NCBI RefSeq assembly: GCF_022631375.1
Contig: NZ_JALBGC010000001.1
Span: 682,001-746,000 of the forward strand
DNA from: Hymenobacter cyanobacteriorum
GTDB taxonomy: Bacteria > Bacteroidota > Bacteroidia > Cytophagales > Hymenobacteraceae
Reading direction: 5' to 3'
Length of the DNA: 64,000 nt
The notes under the pieces were generated by a model. It made no database searches, was not told where the DNA came from, and saw nothing but the letters and a program-made list of their open reading frames with translations. Position numbers and translations under genes: made by a program. The stretch's first letter is position 1, and every line of letters starts with the position of its first letter. Shown here one piece after another: positions 1 through 8,220 of the stretch.

Positions 1-44
1 AGAAGAAAGGAAGTATTGACTTAAAATGCTGCGCAGCCGTGGTG

Positions 45-2456
45 TTATTGCTTGATAATCCGCAGGCAGCGACGCCCGGCCGCCGTTTCCAGCTGCACCA
101 AATACACCCCTGCCGGCTGCCCGCCCAGCTCAAACCGCACCGCGTCGGCTGTAGCGGCGGCCGGTAGGCGCAGAACCTCTGCTCCCAGCACATTGCGCAC
201 CACCACCGGGCCGGTTAAGGCCAGCCCCTCGGGCAGTAGCAGGGCAAACGCGCCGGTGCCGGGATTGGGCACTACCGTAGGCGCCGCCACCTCCGCGCCG
301 GCTACCAGCACCAGCGGCGAGTAAGCTACCGCGCCGTCCACATCGGTCTGGCGCAGGCGGTAGTAGGCCCGGCCCGGCAGCGGCTGCTGGTCGCGGAAGC
401 CATACACGGTGGCGCTGCTGCTGGTGCCGGCCGCCGCCACAGTGCCCAGTGTTTCAAATATTTCGCCATCGCGGCTGCGCTCCACGGCAAAGTCGTGGCT
501 GTTGCGCTCGCTGGCCGTGGTCCAGGCGCAGGCCACTGCTGCGCTGACGCGCCGGGCCGTGAAGGCCGTGAGCTCGACCGGTAGCGGATTGGCGCGCGAC
601 GACACCCCAAACGGCGAGAAGCTTCTGATGCCCGCGCGCGACACCTTGTTGGCTCCCGCGCCGGCTCCGCTGGCGCTGGCTAGCGGCGTAGTGTCCCAAG
701 TGCCGTTGGTGTAGTGGCTGATGTGGGCTTTGGTGCTCAGGAAGTTGCTGGCGGCTTCGGCGGCGGGCCATTGCAGCGTCATTGTCACGTTGGAGTTGCC
801 GGGCACCTCTTCTTCTACCAGCCAGGTTTTCTTCACGTTCTGGTTGGTAATCGGAGTGCCCACACCTATCCCAGCGGCCGTGTAGCTGGCGTACATATTA
901 TCAATTACGCGCACGCTGTAGGCATCTTCCAGGCCGCTACCGCTCTGGCTCAGCGTGGCCGGCGTGTACGAAGTGGCGCTGGCCCCCACCGGAAACAGCA
1001 CGCCCACGCCGTCGCCCGACACGGTGCGCACCAGGCTGCCCGTCCCGTTCGTCACCAGCAGCGGGGCCGTGCGGGCCGGGCCGCTGAAGTCGGCGTCCTT
1101 TTGCAGCTGCAGGTCATAGTTGTTCAGCAGCACCGAAGCCGTGGCGGGCTTCTCGTAGGCCAGGCCGCTGCGCACCAGCACCGGGCCGGCCAGGGTGCGC
1201 GGGCCATCATCCGCCAGGGCCAGGTTGCCGTAGCTGCCGGCGCTGATGCGCTGCGCCATTGTGCCCGCATTGATGTATTCGACCGTGCTGCCGTCGTGCA
1301 AGGAACCCAACGTGAGCGTATTGGCCAGATGCTCGATTTCCAGCGTGGCCTGGTCGCTCACATCAATGGTGCCCTGGATATCATCGTTCGGGCCCACGTA
1401 CAGCGTGCTTTTTTTGCTGCCATCGCCCACGATGATTTTCGAGTTCAGGCCCGTAATCACCCAGGTCGTGCCGCTGGTCAGGCGCTTGGCTTTCTTGTTC
1501 TTGCATTGCACATAATAGGTGCAATTATCGGCCGCAAAGTTGGCCGGAGCCGTGCCCGTGCCATCGGTATTGGTGCCCCAACTCGACTTCGAATCAAGCT
1601 TTTTACTGTCATCGTCAGCCGAGTAGAATATATTGGTCTGGGGCGTAATTACCACGTCGTCAATACTCAAGCCATTGCCATTGCTGGCCGAGTTGAAGGC
1701 GTAGCCGAAGCGCAGCATGATTTCCTCGCCCACGCGCAGGTTCAGGCCGCTCAGGGTGGTGTGCATCACGCGGCGGTTGGTGGCGGCGTTGCCATCGCGC
1801 GGCGCAATGGCGGCCGAAGTCGACGGCGCGGCCACGTTCAGCGCCGAAATGGCCGTCCAGCGCCCATCGAAAACGGATGTAATGGCCGCCGTGCTGCGCC
1901 GATATTCCACCGTGACGGTAGCGGCCTGGGTGCGGCTCGAATTGTACCACTGTTCCATCGCATACTCCACCTCCAGGTTGGTAATCACCTTGGTCGAGCC
2001 GTTCTTCAGGCGGATGCCCACGTAGCCCTGCCCGTCCCAGGTCGCGGTGCCGGCAATGCCGCCCAGGGCGCGGTCGGGGCTACCGGCGCTGCCAAAGTGG
2101 TACCACGCCGGCCCGTGCGCCGTGCCGTTGTTGTCCACGCTCGACTGGCTGGCCGTTCCTTCCGAGCCGTTGTCGGGGCTAAGGCGGGCCGAAGTGCCCC
2201 AGCCCCGCTGGTACGACTCGTATTCGCCGCCCACCACGTTCAAGGTGTAGCGGGCATACACGCCCGGCAACGTGTTGTTACTCTGAAAGTACGTATTGGT
2301 GCCGGCCAGCCCGTCGAAGTTCTGGCGGTAGGCCCCCAGCCCGGCCGAAGCGGTGGTAGGCGCATCGGCAAAGGTGTATTGGGCGTGGCTAGCGGTGGCG
2401 GCGCTAAGGCATAGCAGGGCCGCCATCCCCAGAGAGGAAGTAAACGTTTGCATCAT
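45..2456 (-). CDS. Secreted T9SS-sorted protein with C-terminal sorting domain
   Basis: An 803-residue secreted protein of unknown role. Residues 1-26 form a signal peptide ending in SHAQ; the start is one of two adjacent ATG codons at 2451-2456. The central part has no enzyme motif I recognise and is Gly/Ser/Thr rich, as in adhesive or structural surface proteins. Near residue 630 a linker with LPVELTAFTA leads into an Fn3-like segment (ERSRDGEIFETLG, then YYRLRQTDVDG). The last ~75 residues begin VPNPGTG and end in GVYLVQLETAAGRRCLRIIKQ-like strands, the layout of a type A T9SS sorting domain. By family knowledge it would cross the outer membrane through the type IX system. The protein at 4413-5720 has the same linker and tail. 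The function of the N-terminal part is not known. Confidence 0.85.
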   Translation of the reverse strand: MMQTFTSSLGMAALLCLSAATASHAQYTFADAPTTASAGLGAYRQNFDGLAGTNTYFQSNNTLPGVYARYTLNVVGGEYESYQRGWGTSARLSPDNGSEGTASQSSVDNNGTAHGPAWYHFGSAGSPDRALGGIAGTATWDGQGYVGIRLKNGSTKVITNLEVEYAMEQWYNSSRTQAATVTVEYRRSTAAITSVFDGRWTAISALNVAAPSTSAAIAPRDGNAATNRRVMHTTLSGLNLRVGEEIMLRFGYAFNSASNGNGLSIDDVVITPQTNIFYSADDDSKKLDSKSSWGTNTDGTGTAPANFAADNCTYYVQCKNKKAKRLTSGTTWVITGLNSKIIVGDGSKKSTLYVGPNDDIQGTIDVSDQATLEIEHLANTLTLGSLHDGSTVEYINAGTMAQRISAGSYGNLALADDGPRTLAGPVLVRSGLAYEKPATASVLLNNYDLQLQKDADFSGPARTAPLLVTNGTGSLVRTVSGDGVGVLFPVGASATSYTPATLSQSGSGLEDAYSVRVIDNMYASYTAAGIGVGTPITNQNVKKTWLVEEEVPGNSNVTMTLQWPAAEAASNFLSTKAHISHYTNGTWDTTPLASASGAGAGANKVSRAGIRSFSPFGVSSRANPLPVELTAFTARRVSAAVACAWTTASERNSHDFAVERSRDGEIFETLGTVAAAGTSSSATVYGFRDQQPLPGRAYYRLRQTDVDGAVAYSPLVLVAGAEVAAPTVVPNPGTGAFALLLPEGLALTGPVVVRNVLGAEVLRLPAAATADAVRFELGGQPAGVYLVQLETAAGRRCLRIIKQ

Positions 2457-2515
2457 GAGCAGTTGAATGGAAAGGAAATGGTATTATTTGCCTCAGAGCA
2501 CTATTGATGGCGCTG

Positions 2516-2523
2516 CAAAGCTA
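2516..2523 (-). promoter_or_regulatory. Bacteroidota -7 box (TAGCTTTG) for the T9SS protein
   Basis: On the minus strand TAGCTTTG matches the Bacteroidota TAnnTTTG consensus exactly, about 60 bases upstream of the start at 2456. A TTTTG lies further upstream but only 13 bases away, shorter than the usual 19, so the -33 element is not convincing. Confidence 0.4.
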
Positions 2524-2753
2524 CAATTACATCCAGCAAAATTCATGTACAATCGATTGCATTACCGATTGCATAGAATTGAAACTATACTTAATTGCCT
2601 GATAGCTAGGAATAAATATTTATTATTCTGCCACGATTTTCCATCACAAAATCAGCCCGCTCAAGCACATGGATAAACCGGCGTGCGCAGACAGCCGTGG
2701 TCCATCCCATATGTTCGCGCACCTTGCAGGCCACCCACCGGCCTTAAGCGAAT

Positions 2754-2796
2754 AAAGCCGAAACCAAGGCGACAGCAGCACCCAGGTTTCGGCTTT
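2754..2796 (-). terminator. Intrinsic terminator of the nuclease-like gene
   Basis: AAAGCCGAAACC at 2754-2765 pairs with GGTTTCGGCTTT at 2785-2796, giving a perfect 12-bp stem followed on the minus strand by TTTATT. It lies about 57 bases after the stop codon of the minus-strand gene ending at 2853. Confidence 0.75.
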
Positions 2797-2852
2797 CCAT
2801 CAAAGTCGTCGAGCCGGCAATTCGCGCCCAGCATCGGCAGTGCTTACGCCAA

Positions 2853-3578
2853 TCAGTCGGCTTCGGGGCCCAGCCCCAGGGCATCCACGGCGGCCTGCAC
2901 GGCTTCGGCGCGGTAGGCGGGCGCGGTAGCGGGTGCTTTCAGCAGGCGTAGCAGGCGCTGGTATTTCTGGCGGCCCTCGGCCAGCAGCTGCTCGCTCACT
3001 TCAATGGTGAACACGCCAAACGGCTCAATTTTCTGCACACCCACCAGCAGAAACCGGTCGGCCCGCAGCGCGTCGGTATAGAAGGCCGCCTGCCGGTCGT
3101 AGTCGTAGGCCGAGCACTGCCAGAGGAAGTGGTCGGCATCGCGGGCGCTGGTGGTTTTAAAGTCGATGATGGTGAACGGCTGGTTGGGCTGGGCAACCAC
3201 CAGGTCGGCGCGCAGCTTGCACAGCGTTTCGGTCTGGGGCTCGGTGAAGAGCACACTTACTTCAGGGGTGCCTTGGGCCAGCAGCTCGGCCAGGCGGGCA
3301 TCCAGCTGAACGCCCTCCACCAGCCACCACACCAGCGTATCGTTCAGGCCGGGCAGGCCGGCCACGTACTGCTCGGGCTCCAGCAGGGCCGTGTGAAAGG
3401 CGGTGCCGAAGTTCAGGGCGCCGTCGTTGGCACTGCTTTGGGGGCGCGGAGCGCGGCCTTCCAGGGCATCGCGCAGGCGCGAGAGGTCGGAGTTGGCCAC
3501 CGCGGGCAGGGCCCGGTAGGTGTCGTAGTCGAGACGGAGCAGGTCGGGCCGGCGGAAGTCAGGGGCAGAATCGGGCAT
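2853..3578 (-). CDS. PD-(D/E)XK nuclease-like protein (exonuclease VIII/DUF3799 type)
   Basis: A 241-residue protein starting MPDSAPDF. The N-terminal RLDYDTYRALPAVANSDLSRL and the NFGTAFHTALLEPEQY stretch match the RecE/exonuclease VIII-like family. The PD-(D/E)XK core is readable as LRADLV followed by TIIDFKTT (D...DxK), and then DHFLWQCSAYDYDRQAAFY, the conserved QxxxY-type helix. The frame stays open to 3731, but the ATG at 3576-3578 begins the conserved region and the extension is low-complexity and covers the promoter side of the divergent neighbour. The family is often phage-derived. Here it stands alone without a recombinase partner, so its role is unclear. Confidence 0.75.
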   Translation of the reverse strand: MPDSAPDFRRPDLLRLDYDTYRALPAVANSDLSRLRDALEGRAPRPQSSANDGALNFGTAFHTALLEPEQYVAGLPGLNDTLVWWLVEGVQLDARLAELLAQGTPEVSVLFTEPQTETLCKLRADLVVAQPNQPFTIIDFKTTSARDADHFLWQCSAYDYDRQAAFYTDALRADRFLLVGVQKIEPFGVFTIEVSEQLLAEGRQKYQRLLRLLKAPATAPAYRAEAVQAAVDALGLGPEAD

Positions 3579-3748
3579 AGCTGAAAAGGTAACAGGAAAG
3601 TGGCCAAAAGCTCCCGGGCGCATTCCAGCGGGGCCGTTTGCCCGACGGTTTGGGGCCCGCCTGCGTACCACCATCCGCCTACGCAAGCCCGCCGCACCGG
3701 TTGGGCTGGGCGGCCCGCTTTTCTTTTTCATCCTTGTTCCTCAATCTC

Positions 3749-4171
3749 ATGGCTGCCTGGATTCCCTACGCCCTGCTTTCGGCCGTGTTTGCGGCCCTCA
3801 CCGCCATTTTTGCCAAAATCGGCATCAAAGGCGTCGATTCCGATTTGGCTACGGCCATTCGCACGGTGGTTATCCTGCTACTGGCCTGGGGCATTGCCCT
3901 GGCGCGCGGGGCCACCGCCGGCCTGCCGGCGCTCACGGGGCGCACGTGGCTGTTTCTGGTGCTGTCAGGGCTGGCCACGGGGGCTTCGTGGCTGTGTTAC
4001 TTCCGGGCCCTGAAGCTGGGGCCGGTTAGCAAAGTGGCCCCGGTTGATAAGCTGAGCGTAGCGCTGTCGCTGCTGCTGGCCGTAGCGTTTCTGGGCGAAA
4101 CCCTGAGCCTGAAAGGGGCCGTTGGGGCCGCGCTCATTCTGGCCGGCACGCTGGTATTGGCTTGGGGCTAA
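3749..4171 (+). CDS. Small EamA-type membrane protein (single DMT domain)
   Basis: A 140-residue integral membrane protein starting MAAWIPYALLSAVFAAL, with about four to five hydrophobic helices and a C-terminal GAALILAGTLVLAWG. The order FAALTAIFAKIGIKG, then YFRALKLGPVSKVAPVDKLSVALSLLLAVAFLGETLSLKG, is that of a single EamA (DMT superfamily) half-transporter, where two-domain members have about 290 residues. Such proteins presumably dimerise to export or import small metabolites; the substrate is unknown. The ATG at 3749 is preferred over an upstream in-frame start at 3638 because the extension is not hydrophobic or conserved. Confidence 0.8.
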   Translation: MAAWIPYALLSAVFAALTAIFAKIGIKGVDSDLATAIRTVVILLLAWGIALARGATAGLPALTGRTWLFLVLSGLATGASWLCYFRALKLGPVSKVAPVDKLSVALSLLLAVAFLGETLSLKGAVGAALILAGTLVLAWG

Positions 4172-4412
4172 GCGAAACGCGATGGATGGGGTACATCATT
4201 TTTCGATGAAAATTTATCAGCTCTAAAATATAAAATAATATCTATTAATGCGATTTACCCTGTTTCAGCCATTAATTTCAGCAGAGAGCTTATGAATTGG
4301 AATATCTATAAAATATAAACTTTCAAATTATTAATTGTATAAATGAATTAATTTTCTTGCGCACACATTATGACAATAAGAGGTTTTTTATTCACTTATC
4401 CTCGTCATTGTC

Positions 4413-5720
4413 ATGAAACAGTTTCTTTACCTGTCGTTGCTGGCCGCTGCCTTGGGCAGCATTTTGCCCCGCGCCGCCAGCGCGCAATGCACCTACACGG
4501 CCGTGCAGAGCGGGCTTTTCTCGGCGGCCAGCACGTGGGCCGTGGCGGGCAGTGCCAGCTGCAGCGCCACGCCGGCTTCGGGCAGCGCGGCTAAAATCGT
4601 GATTTCGGGATTCAACGTGGTGCTGGATGTACCCTACGCCATCGGAAAAGACGGAGCGCTGACAATCAACGGCCAAGGCTCGCTCGTGGGGGGCACCAAC
4701 CTGGCCTTGGGCGATGGCACGGGCGACCGTGCCGATACCTGGCTGACCATTGCGCCGGGCAGTACCTTGCGCGTGGCACAGCTCAAAATCGACAAAGCTT
4801 CCGTGCTCATTGACAATGCCTTAAGCCCCAGCCAACCCACTACCCTGACTACCGACTGCAACCTGGTGCTCGCCAACTCGGTCGTGACCGATAATAGCCG
4901 CGCCGTCATCAACGGCAGCGTTGATGTGAGCAGCGGCGCGGCCAGCAACGAGCTCTGCGGCACGGGCATTGTGCGGATTGTGGGCTGCGTGTTCGGCGGC
5001 AACGGAGCCATCAAGCAGCTGGCCATGAACTGTGCTTCGTCGTTGGTGACCACCATTTGCTCGCAGCAAACCCAGCCTTCCGGCTGCCCTGGCCCGCAGG
5101 CCGGCAACAACGCCGACCAACGCGCCTGCGATGGCCTGGTTCCGGCGTGCCGCCCGCTGCCTGTGGAGCTGGTCATTTTCACGGCCAGCCTTACGAGCCG
5201 GCAGGGAGTGGCCCTGCACTGGGTCACGGCCTCGGAGAAAAACAGCCAAAGCTTCGTAATTGAGCGCTCGGCCGATGGCGAAATCTTCAAAACCGTGCGC
5301 ACAGTGGCAGCCGCCGGCACTTCTTCGGCCCGCACTACCTACGACCAAACCGACGAGCAGCCGCTGTTTGGCACCAGCTACTACCGCCTGCGCCAGGTCG
5401 ATACCGACGGCACCACCGCCTTTTCGCCGGTGCAGCTCATCCGCCTGGGCAGCGCCAACGCCGAGGGCCTGGCCGTGTATCCGGGCCACGAAGCCCAGCA
5501 ATGGGTCGTGAGCTCGGGCCTGCCCACGGCCGTGCTGGCCAGCGGCCCGGCCAGCGTGCGGGTATTCGATGCGCTGGGCCGCAGCCAGCCGGCCGCCGCC
5601 ACCCCCGATGGCAGCCAGCCCGGCCGCTGGGCCCTGGATATGCGCCTGCTGCCCCCCGGCATGTACATCGTGCGGCTGGTATCGGCCGCCGGCTCGTTCA
5701 GCCAGCGCATTGTGCAGTAG
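4413..5720 (+). CDS. Secreted T9SS-sorted protein, second copy of the shared tail
   Basis: A 435-residue secreted protein with signal peptide MKQFLYLSLLAAALGSILPR...ASAQ. The N-terminal part (SGLFSAASTWAV, several VVLD/ALTINGQGSLVGG turns) looks like the right-handed beta-helix or 'decorated' domains common in Hymenobacter surface proteins. From about residue 248 it has LPVELVIFTASL followed by the Fn3-like ERSADGEIFKTVRTV and YYRLRQVDTDG. The T9SS sorting domain at the C-terminus ends in GMYIVRLVSAAGSFSQRIVQ. The upstream region 4172-4412 is strongly AT-rich and probably carries its promoter. The tail is clearly homologous to that of the protein at 45-2456. Confidence 0.85.
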   Translation: MKQFLYLSLLAAALGSILPRAASAQCTYTAVQSGLFSAASTWAVAGSASCSATPASGSAAKIVISGFNVVLDVPYAIGKDGALTINGQGSLVGGTNLALGDGTGDRADTWLTIAPGSTLRVAQLKIDKASVLIDNALSPSQPTTLTTDCNLVLANSVVTDNSRAVINGSVDVSSGAASNELCGTGIVRIVGCVFGGNGAIKQLAMNCASSLVTTICSQQTQPSGCPGPQAGNNADQRACDGLVPACRPLPVELVIFTASLTSRQGVALHWVTASEKNSQSFVIERSADGEIFKTVRTVAAAGTSSARTTYDQTDEQPLFGTSYYRLRQVDTDGTTAFSPVQLIRLGSANAEGLAVYPGHEAQQWVVSSGLPTAVLASGPASVRVFDALGRSQPAAATPDGSQPGRWALDMRLLPPGMYIVRLVSAAGSFSQRIVQ

Positions 5721-5732
5721 CTGATTCAGGTT

Positions 5733-5807
5733 GTCATTCCGACGCAGAAAGAATCTGGGGGCTGTTATTGAACCGCTGTTCCCGGGTTCCCTCTGCGGCG
5801 GAATGAC
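5733..5807. repeat. Degenerate palindromic repeat (GTCATTCCG family) between convergent genes
   Basis: GTCATTCCGACGCAGA at the left and TCTGCGGCGGAATGAC at the right form inverted arms. The element fills the gap between the plus-strand T9SS gene and the minus-strand TonB receptor, where it could serve as a bidirectional transcription stop. It is of the same general type as the better conserved palindromes later in the window. Confidence 0.6.
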
Positions 5808-5816
5808 CGTTCTCCC

Positions 5817-8048
5817 CTATCGTGCCGCCCACCGCCACGTGAGCGACAGGTTGACAACGCGGCCTTCCACCGGGGCCCACAGCTCGCGGAAAACGGGGCT
5901 GTCGAAGGGCGCAAGCACCACCTTTTCGCGGCGCGTCTGGCGGTAGTCAGCCAGGTTTTCGCCGTTCAGCGCGAAAGTAAATCGTCCCACATGGTAGCGC
6001 AGCAAGGCCGCGAAAAGCGGGTAGCCGGGCGCAGTGCGGCCATCGGACAGGTATTGCTGGCCAATGTAGGAGGCTTCCAGCCCAGCGCTGAAGGCTTCGG
6101 TGAATTCCACCAAACCCACCGCCGCAAACTTGTGGCGGGCGGCCAGCGGCAGGTGCGGGTTGGCCGCGTCGTACTGCCGCCGGGCATCGGTGAAGACGTA
6201 GCCGAGGTAAAGCTCGGTTTCGTCGGCGCGCAGGCGCACGTAGGTCTCCAGGCCGCGCGTCGAAAGTGGAGCTGCGGCGTTCTGCCACGTCAGGTAGTTG
6301 GCCTGGAATGGCCCGGCAAATCCCAGCCCACTCAACACCAACGGGTTGCTGAGGCGGGTATAGAAAAAGGACTGATTCACGCTCAACACCAGCGGCTCGT
6401 CAAATCCGTCGAACGTACGCTGGTAATTCACGTCGCCGTTCAGGCCAAACGAGGTCTCGGCCTGTACCCCTTGCAAGGCCTTCACCAACGGATAATCCCG
6501 CTCATCGAGGCTGTTGATGTAGGGCACCGGCGCGCGGTAGCCCAGGCCGCCGTTCAGGCGGGCCGTCACGGCCGCGCTGGCCTTGTAGAGCAGCGCCAGC
6601 CGGGGCAGCACGAACGTGCCGTACTGGTTATGATGGTCGAGGCGCAGGCTGGCCTGCAGGCTTAGGCGGGGCAGCACGCGCCAATCGTCCTGGGCAAACG
6701 CGCCCAGCGTGTGGTAGGTGTAGGGGCTGCGCAGCGGCGTGGCGCTGCGGTTGAAGGAAGCCAGCTGCTCGCCGTTCACGTTCAGGCCCACCACCACCGT
6801 GTGGCGGGGGCCGGCGGCGTGCAGGTAGCTGGCTTCGGTGTAATACGTGGTCTGGTAGGCGGTGAAGGCATTGGTATTCGAATTCACGTCGCGCACGAAA
6901 TCCGTGATGGTGCCTTTCACGGTAAGGCGGCCGCCGGCCAGCGCGTCGTTGGTATACAGTAGGTCGGCGGTGTTGCGCAGGCTGGTATTATCGACGAAAA
7001 ACACGTGGCCGCTCACCGGGTCGAAGCCTTTTTTGAGTACTTCCGCATCGCCGGCCCGGCGGCTTTCGAGCGTGCCGGTGTAGCCCAGCGCCACCTGGCT
7101 GTGGCCATTGGGGTAGAAGAACAGGCGCGGGTGCAGGTTCACGTTGCCTACCCGGGGCACGTCCACAAAGCCGTCGCCGTCCACATCCTTTTCTTTCTGC
7201 CGCACCAGTCCGGCGTACAGCGAATACCCCCAGCGCGCGCCGCGCCGCGCCGCGAAGCCGTTCAAATCCGTTTCGCGCAGGCTGGTCTGGTTGAAGCTGG
7301 CCGCGTACTGCGGCGTACCCAGCGTGGGCGTTTTGCTCACCAGGTTCACCAGCCCGGCAATGGCCCCGCCGCCGTACAGCGTCGAGTTCGAGCCCTTAAT
7401 CAACTCCACTTGCCGCAAATCGAGCGGCGGCACCGTGAGCAGCCCAAACGAGCCCGCAAAGCCCCCGTAGAGCGGCACGCCGTCGCGCAGAATCTGGGTG
7501 TACTGCCCAGGCAGGCCCTGCAGGCGCAAATCGAGGTTGCCGGTGGTGGGCGAAGTCGGTTGAATCTGGGTGCCCGCGATATCGCCGAACAAACTGGCGA
7601 TGCTGGCCGGTTTGATGCTGCTTTCCTCCTCCATCTCCTCGGCCCCCAGCACCTCCACCCGCGTGGGCAGGTCCTCGATGCGCGAGTTGGTGCGCGTGGC
7701 CGTCACCAGCACTTCTTCTGCAATCTCAACGCCACCCGACGCGAGCAGTAGCGTTAGCGCCTCCCCCACCGCCGGGGCCGCCACGAAGCGCGGCTGGTAG
7801 CCCAGCGCCGTAATGCGCAGCCGCGTACCGGCCGCCGGGGCCGGCGAGAGCACGGCCGTGCCGGTGGCATCGGTAGCCGCGCCGATGCCGGTGCCGGGCA
7901 CCACCACGCTGGCGCCAATCAGCGCCTCGTGCCGCAGCGAGTCGCGCACCTGCACCCGCAGGGCTTGGGCGTGGCTGGCAATCGGCAGCGCTAATGCCAG
8001 CAGCAGCCAGCAGCCATGCAACCACCGAAACGGAAAACAGGAAATCAT
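5817..8048 (-). CDS. TonB-dependent outer-membrane receptor with carboxypeptidase-like N-domain
   Basis: A 743-residue outer-membrane receptor. Signal peptide MISCFPFRWLHGCWLLLALALPIASHAQ is followed by a CarboxypepD_reg-like domain (VRVQVRDSLRHEALIGASV... GYQPRFV). A TonB-box-like EEVLVTATR and a plug domain (PASIASLF, LRLQGLPGQYTQILRDGVPLYGG, VELIKGSNSTLYGGGAIAGLVNLVSKTP) come next. The remainder is beta-barrel and ends with the aromatic strand VVNLSLTWRWAAR. It would bind and import a ligand such as a siderophore, cobalamin or glycan fragment using TonB-ExbBD energy; nothing nearby identifies the ligand, and no SusD partner is adjacent. The ATG at 8046-8048 is chosen because it begins the signal peptide; the frame continues upstream to 8270 without sense. 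Confidence 0.9.
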   Translation of the reverse strand: MISCFPFRWLHGCWLLLALALPIASHAQALRVQVRDSLRHEALIGASVVVPGTGIGAATDATGTAVLSPAPAAGTRLRITALGYQPRFVAAPAVGEALTLLLASGGVEIAEEVLVTATRTNSRIEDLPTRVEVLGAEEMEEESSIKPASIASLFGDIAGTQIQPTSPTTGNLDLRLQGLPGQYTQILRDGVPLYGGFAGSFGLLTVPPLDLRQVELIKGSNSTLYGGGAIAGLVNLVSKTPTLGTPQYAASFNQTSLRETDLNGFAARRGARWGYSLYAGLVRQKEKDVDGDGFVDVPRVGNVNLHPRLFFYPNGHSQVALGYTGTLESRRAGDAEVLKKGFDPVSGHVFFVDNTSLRNTADLLYTNDALAGGRLTVKGTITDFVRDVNSNTNAFTAYQTTYYTEASYLHAAGPRHTVVVGLNVNGEQLASFNRSATPLRSPYTYHTLGAFAQDDWRVLPRLSLQASLRLDHHNQYGTFVLPRLALLYKASAAVTARLNGGLGYRAPVPYINSLDERDYPLVKALQGVQAETSFGLNGDVNYQRTFDGFDEPLVLSVNQSFFYTRLSNPLVLSGLGFAGPFQANYLTWQNAAAPLSTRGLETYVRLRADETELYLGYVFTDARRQYDAANPHLPLAARHKFAAVGLVEFTEAFSAGLEASYIGQQYLSDGRTAPGYPLFAALLRYHVGRFTFALNGENLADYRQTRREKVVLAPFDSPVFRELWAPVEGRVVNLSLTWRWAAR

Positions 8049-8074
8049 GTTAAAATAAGTTACCAGACAAAGAG

Positions 8075-8082
8075 CAAAAGTA
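8075..8082 (-). promoter_or_regulatory. -7 box TACTTTTG for the TonB receptor
   Basis: The minus strand reads TACTTTTG, an exact TAnnTTTG match, about 27 bases before the receptor start. This gives a leader of only some 20 bases. No clear TTTG is found at the -33 spacing. Confidence 0.45.
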
Positions 8083-8138
8083 CAGTCCGCTATTCTGCGT
8101 ATTCTGAGCGAAATCTGTTGGCATTTGAATAAAAAACA

Positions 8139-8170
8139 AAAGCTCCAGCACGTTCCCGCACTGGAGCTTT
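8139..8170 (-). terminator. Intrinsic terminator of the argB-argE-argH unit
   Basis: AAAGCTCCAG (8139-8148) pairs with CTGGAGCTTT (8161-8170). On the minus strand the stem is followed by TTTTGTTTTTTATT. It lies about 50 bases beyond the argH stop codon. Confidence 0.8.
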
Positions 8171-8220
8171 CTAAATATCTTTTTGGCAGTTGCACAACGC
8201 CGCCAAACGAGTTGCCTGCC

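Larger units (their letters stand above)
2457..2852. other. AT-rich intergenic stretch, no gene seen
   Basis: About 400 bases between two minus-strand genes. The part up to about 2680 is much more AT-rich than its surroundings and carries the promoter box above. The part towards 2850 holds the terminator hairpin of the nuclease-like gene. Short open frames here have neither recognisable protein content nor codon use like the neighbours. Confidence 0.6.

Noticed and set aside
714..2414. Plus-strand open frame of about 566 codons opposite the first T9SS gene
   Set aside because: The minus-strand frame has a signal peptide and a sorting domain, so the plus-strand frame is a shadow with Ala/Gly/Arg/His-rich content.
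2853..3578. Prophage remnant around the RecE-like nuclease
   Set aside because: No integrase, recombinase, structural or lysis gene is nearby and no attachment-site repeat is seen; a single phage-type nuclease gene is not enough.
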